Source: Promethearchaeota archaeon
GTDB lineage: Archaea > Asgardarchaeota > Lokiarchaeia > Sigyniarchaeales > SOKP01
Assembly: GCA_019894815.1 (NCBI GenBank)
Contig: JAGXNU010000134.1
Span: forward strand, 1 to 5,970
Length of the DNA: 5,970 nt
Reading direction: 5' to 3'
Part shown: piece after piece, positions 5,303-5,970 of the stretch
Position numbering within the stretch: the stretch's first letter is position 1
How the letters are laid out: the number at the start of each line of letters is the position of its first letter
Made by a program: the position numbers and the translations under genes
The notes under the pieces: generated by a model
Database searches by the model: none
What the model was told of the DNA's origin: nothing
What the model saw: the letters and a program-made list of their open reading frames with translations, nothing else

Positions 5303-5970
5303 TTAATAAAATTTCAAGTATTCGTATGCTTTATTGGATTTATTAAAACAGTAATGTATTTCTTGGAAGCCTTTTCGAAACTCAATTACTTCTTCCTTTA
5401 CTTTTTTAGGATCTTTCTTGTCAATCACGATTTTTTTTATCAATTCCGCAATATCAACCATTTCACTTTTTCCCATCCCTAACCGGGTAACTTCAGAAGT
5501 TCCGATTCTCAATCCACCGGGGTTTTGATAATGCCTGCCTTCAGCAAGATCACGAGGTAGTAAATTTCTATTCAATATTATATTGCTAGATTCCAATAAT
5601 TTTTCTATATCACCACCTAATCCTATAGATTTTTCATATTCCGCAACATCAACTAATATTTGATGAGATTCTGTGAAACCTTTATGTTCCATTAAAACCG
5701 ATAAACCTCTTTCATTTAGAGCTTGCCCAAGAGCCTTTGCATTTTCGATTACTTTTTTATGATATTCCTTTCCAAATTCTAGCATTTCAGCATAAGCAAT
5801 AGCTAAGCCAGCTACGTTATGCAAATGATGATTTGATAAAAGTGCTGGAAATGCACAGGATTTCAGTCTATCAACTAAATCTTCTCTATTCGAAACTAAA
5901 GTGCCATGCTGAGGACCCGGTAGGGTTTTATGAGTACTGAGTGTCATTACATCAGCACCCTCTCTTAGAG
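5303..5970 (-). CDS. glyA: Serine hydroxymethyltransferase, C-terminal half (cut by window edge)
   Basis: GlyA is a PLP enzyme that interconverts serine and glycine while passing a one-carbon unit to tetrahydrofolate or, in many archaea, a methanopterin-type carrier. Only about 222 codons are present; the reading frame stays open through the right edge, so the ATG at 5945-5947 is internal. Reading from the edge: LREGADVMTLSTHKTLPGPQ, where the lysine of STHKT is the PLP Schiff-base residue; then LLSNHHLHNVAGLAIAYAEM, the EHKGFTESHQ segment, GGLRIGTSEVTRLGM with the substrate-binding arginine of the RIGT motif, and a helical C-terminus ending in YEYLKFY. The EVTRLGM and KGFTESHQ wording is that of archaeal-type enzymes rather than E. 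coli GlyA. It lies 105 bp upstream of rpoD, on the same strand, probably as a separate transcription unit. Confidence 0.95.
   Translation of the reverse strand, partial: LREGADVMTLSTHKTLPGPQHGTLVSNREDLVDRLKSCAFPALLSNHHLHNVAGLAIAYAEMLEFGKEYHKKVIENAKALGQALNERGLSVLMEHKGFTESHQILVDVAEYEKSIGLGGDIEKLLESSNIILNRNLLPRDLAEGRHYQNPGGLRIGTSEVTRLGMGKSEMVDIAELIKKIVIDKKDPKKVKEEVIEFRKGFQEIHYCFNKSNKAYEYLKFY

Noticed and set aside
5945..5947. ATG as the start of the serine hydroxymethyltransferase
   Set aside because: The frame remains open to the window edge and the upstream residues LREGADV belong to the conserved segment before the PLP lysine, so this methionine is internal.
1..5970. Mobile element, CRISPR array, toxin-antitoxin or defence system
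   Set aside because: No direct-repeat array, terminal inverted repeats, transposase or unassigned gene is present; every long stretch belongs to a recognised housekeeping or metabolic gene.

Overview
The window is a piece of an archaeal chromosome that is rich in A+T. Two things place it in the Archaea: the run RNA polymerase subunit D (Rpo3) – L18e – L13 – S9, which is a hallmark archaeal/eukaryotic-type gene set (L18e has no bacterial counterpart), and the ferredoxin-like cysteines and Rpb3-like cysteine loop inside subunit D. The phylum cannot be settled from the sequence alone.

Layout. From the left edge to base 497 (minus strand) lies the N-terminal part of a Gfo/Idh/MocA-family NAD(P)-dependent oxidoreductase, cut by the window edge. 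It sits 10 bp downstream of aroC (chorismate synthase, minus, 508-1608, TTG start). A 72-bp divergent promoter region (1609-1680) separates aroC from aroA (EPSP synthase, plus, 1681-3003). AroA makes 5-enolpyruvylshikimate 3-phosphate and AroC turns it into chorismate, so the pair covers the last two steps of the shikimate pathway, transcribed in opposite directions.

aroA converges, with a 14-bp gap, on a minus-strand block read from right to left: rpoD/rpo3 (4361-5197), rpl18e (3928-4284), rplM (3440-3910) and rpsI (3018-3434). The three ribosomal protein genes are spaced 17 and 5 bp apart and look like one operon; the 76-bp, very A+T-rich gap after rpoD may carry an additional promoter. Upstream of rpoD, after a 105-bp gap with a T-run and a candidate promoter, is the C-terminal half of a serine hydroxymethyltransferase (glyA, minus), cut by the right edge.

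Nearly all of the sequence is accounted for by conserved housekeeping genes. I see no tRNA, rRNA, CRISPR array, insertion sequence or integration site, and I do not find an undescribed system. The points worth a second look are the trimmed ribosomal/RNA-polymerase cluster, the one-cluster version of the iron-sulfur domain in subunit D, the divergent aro pair with a non-ATG start on aroC, the aroC–oxidoreductase pairing, and an unusual residue near the active site of EPSP synthase.
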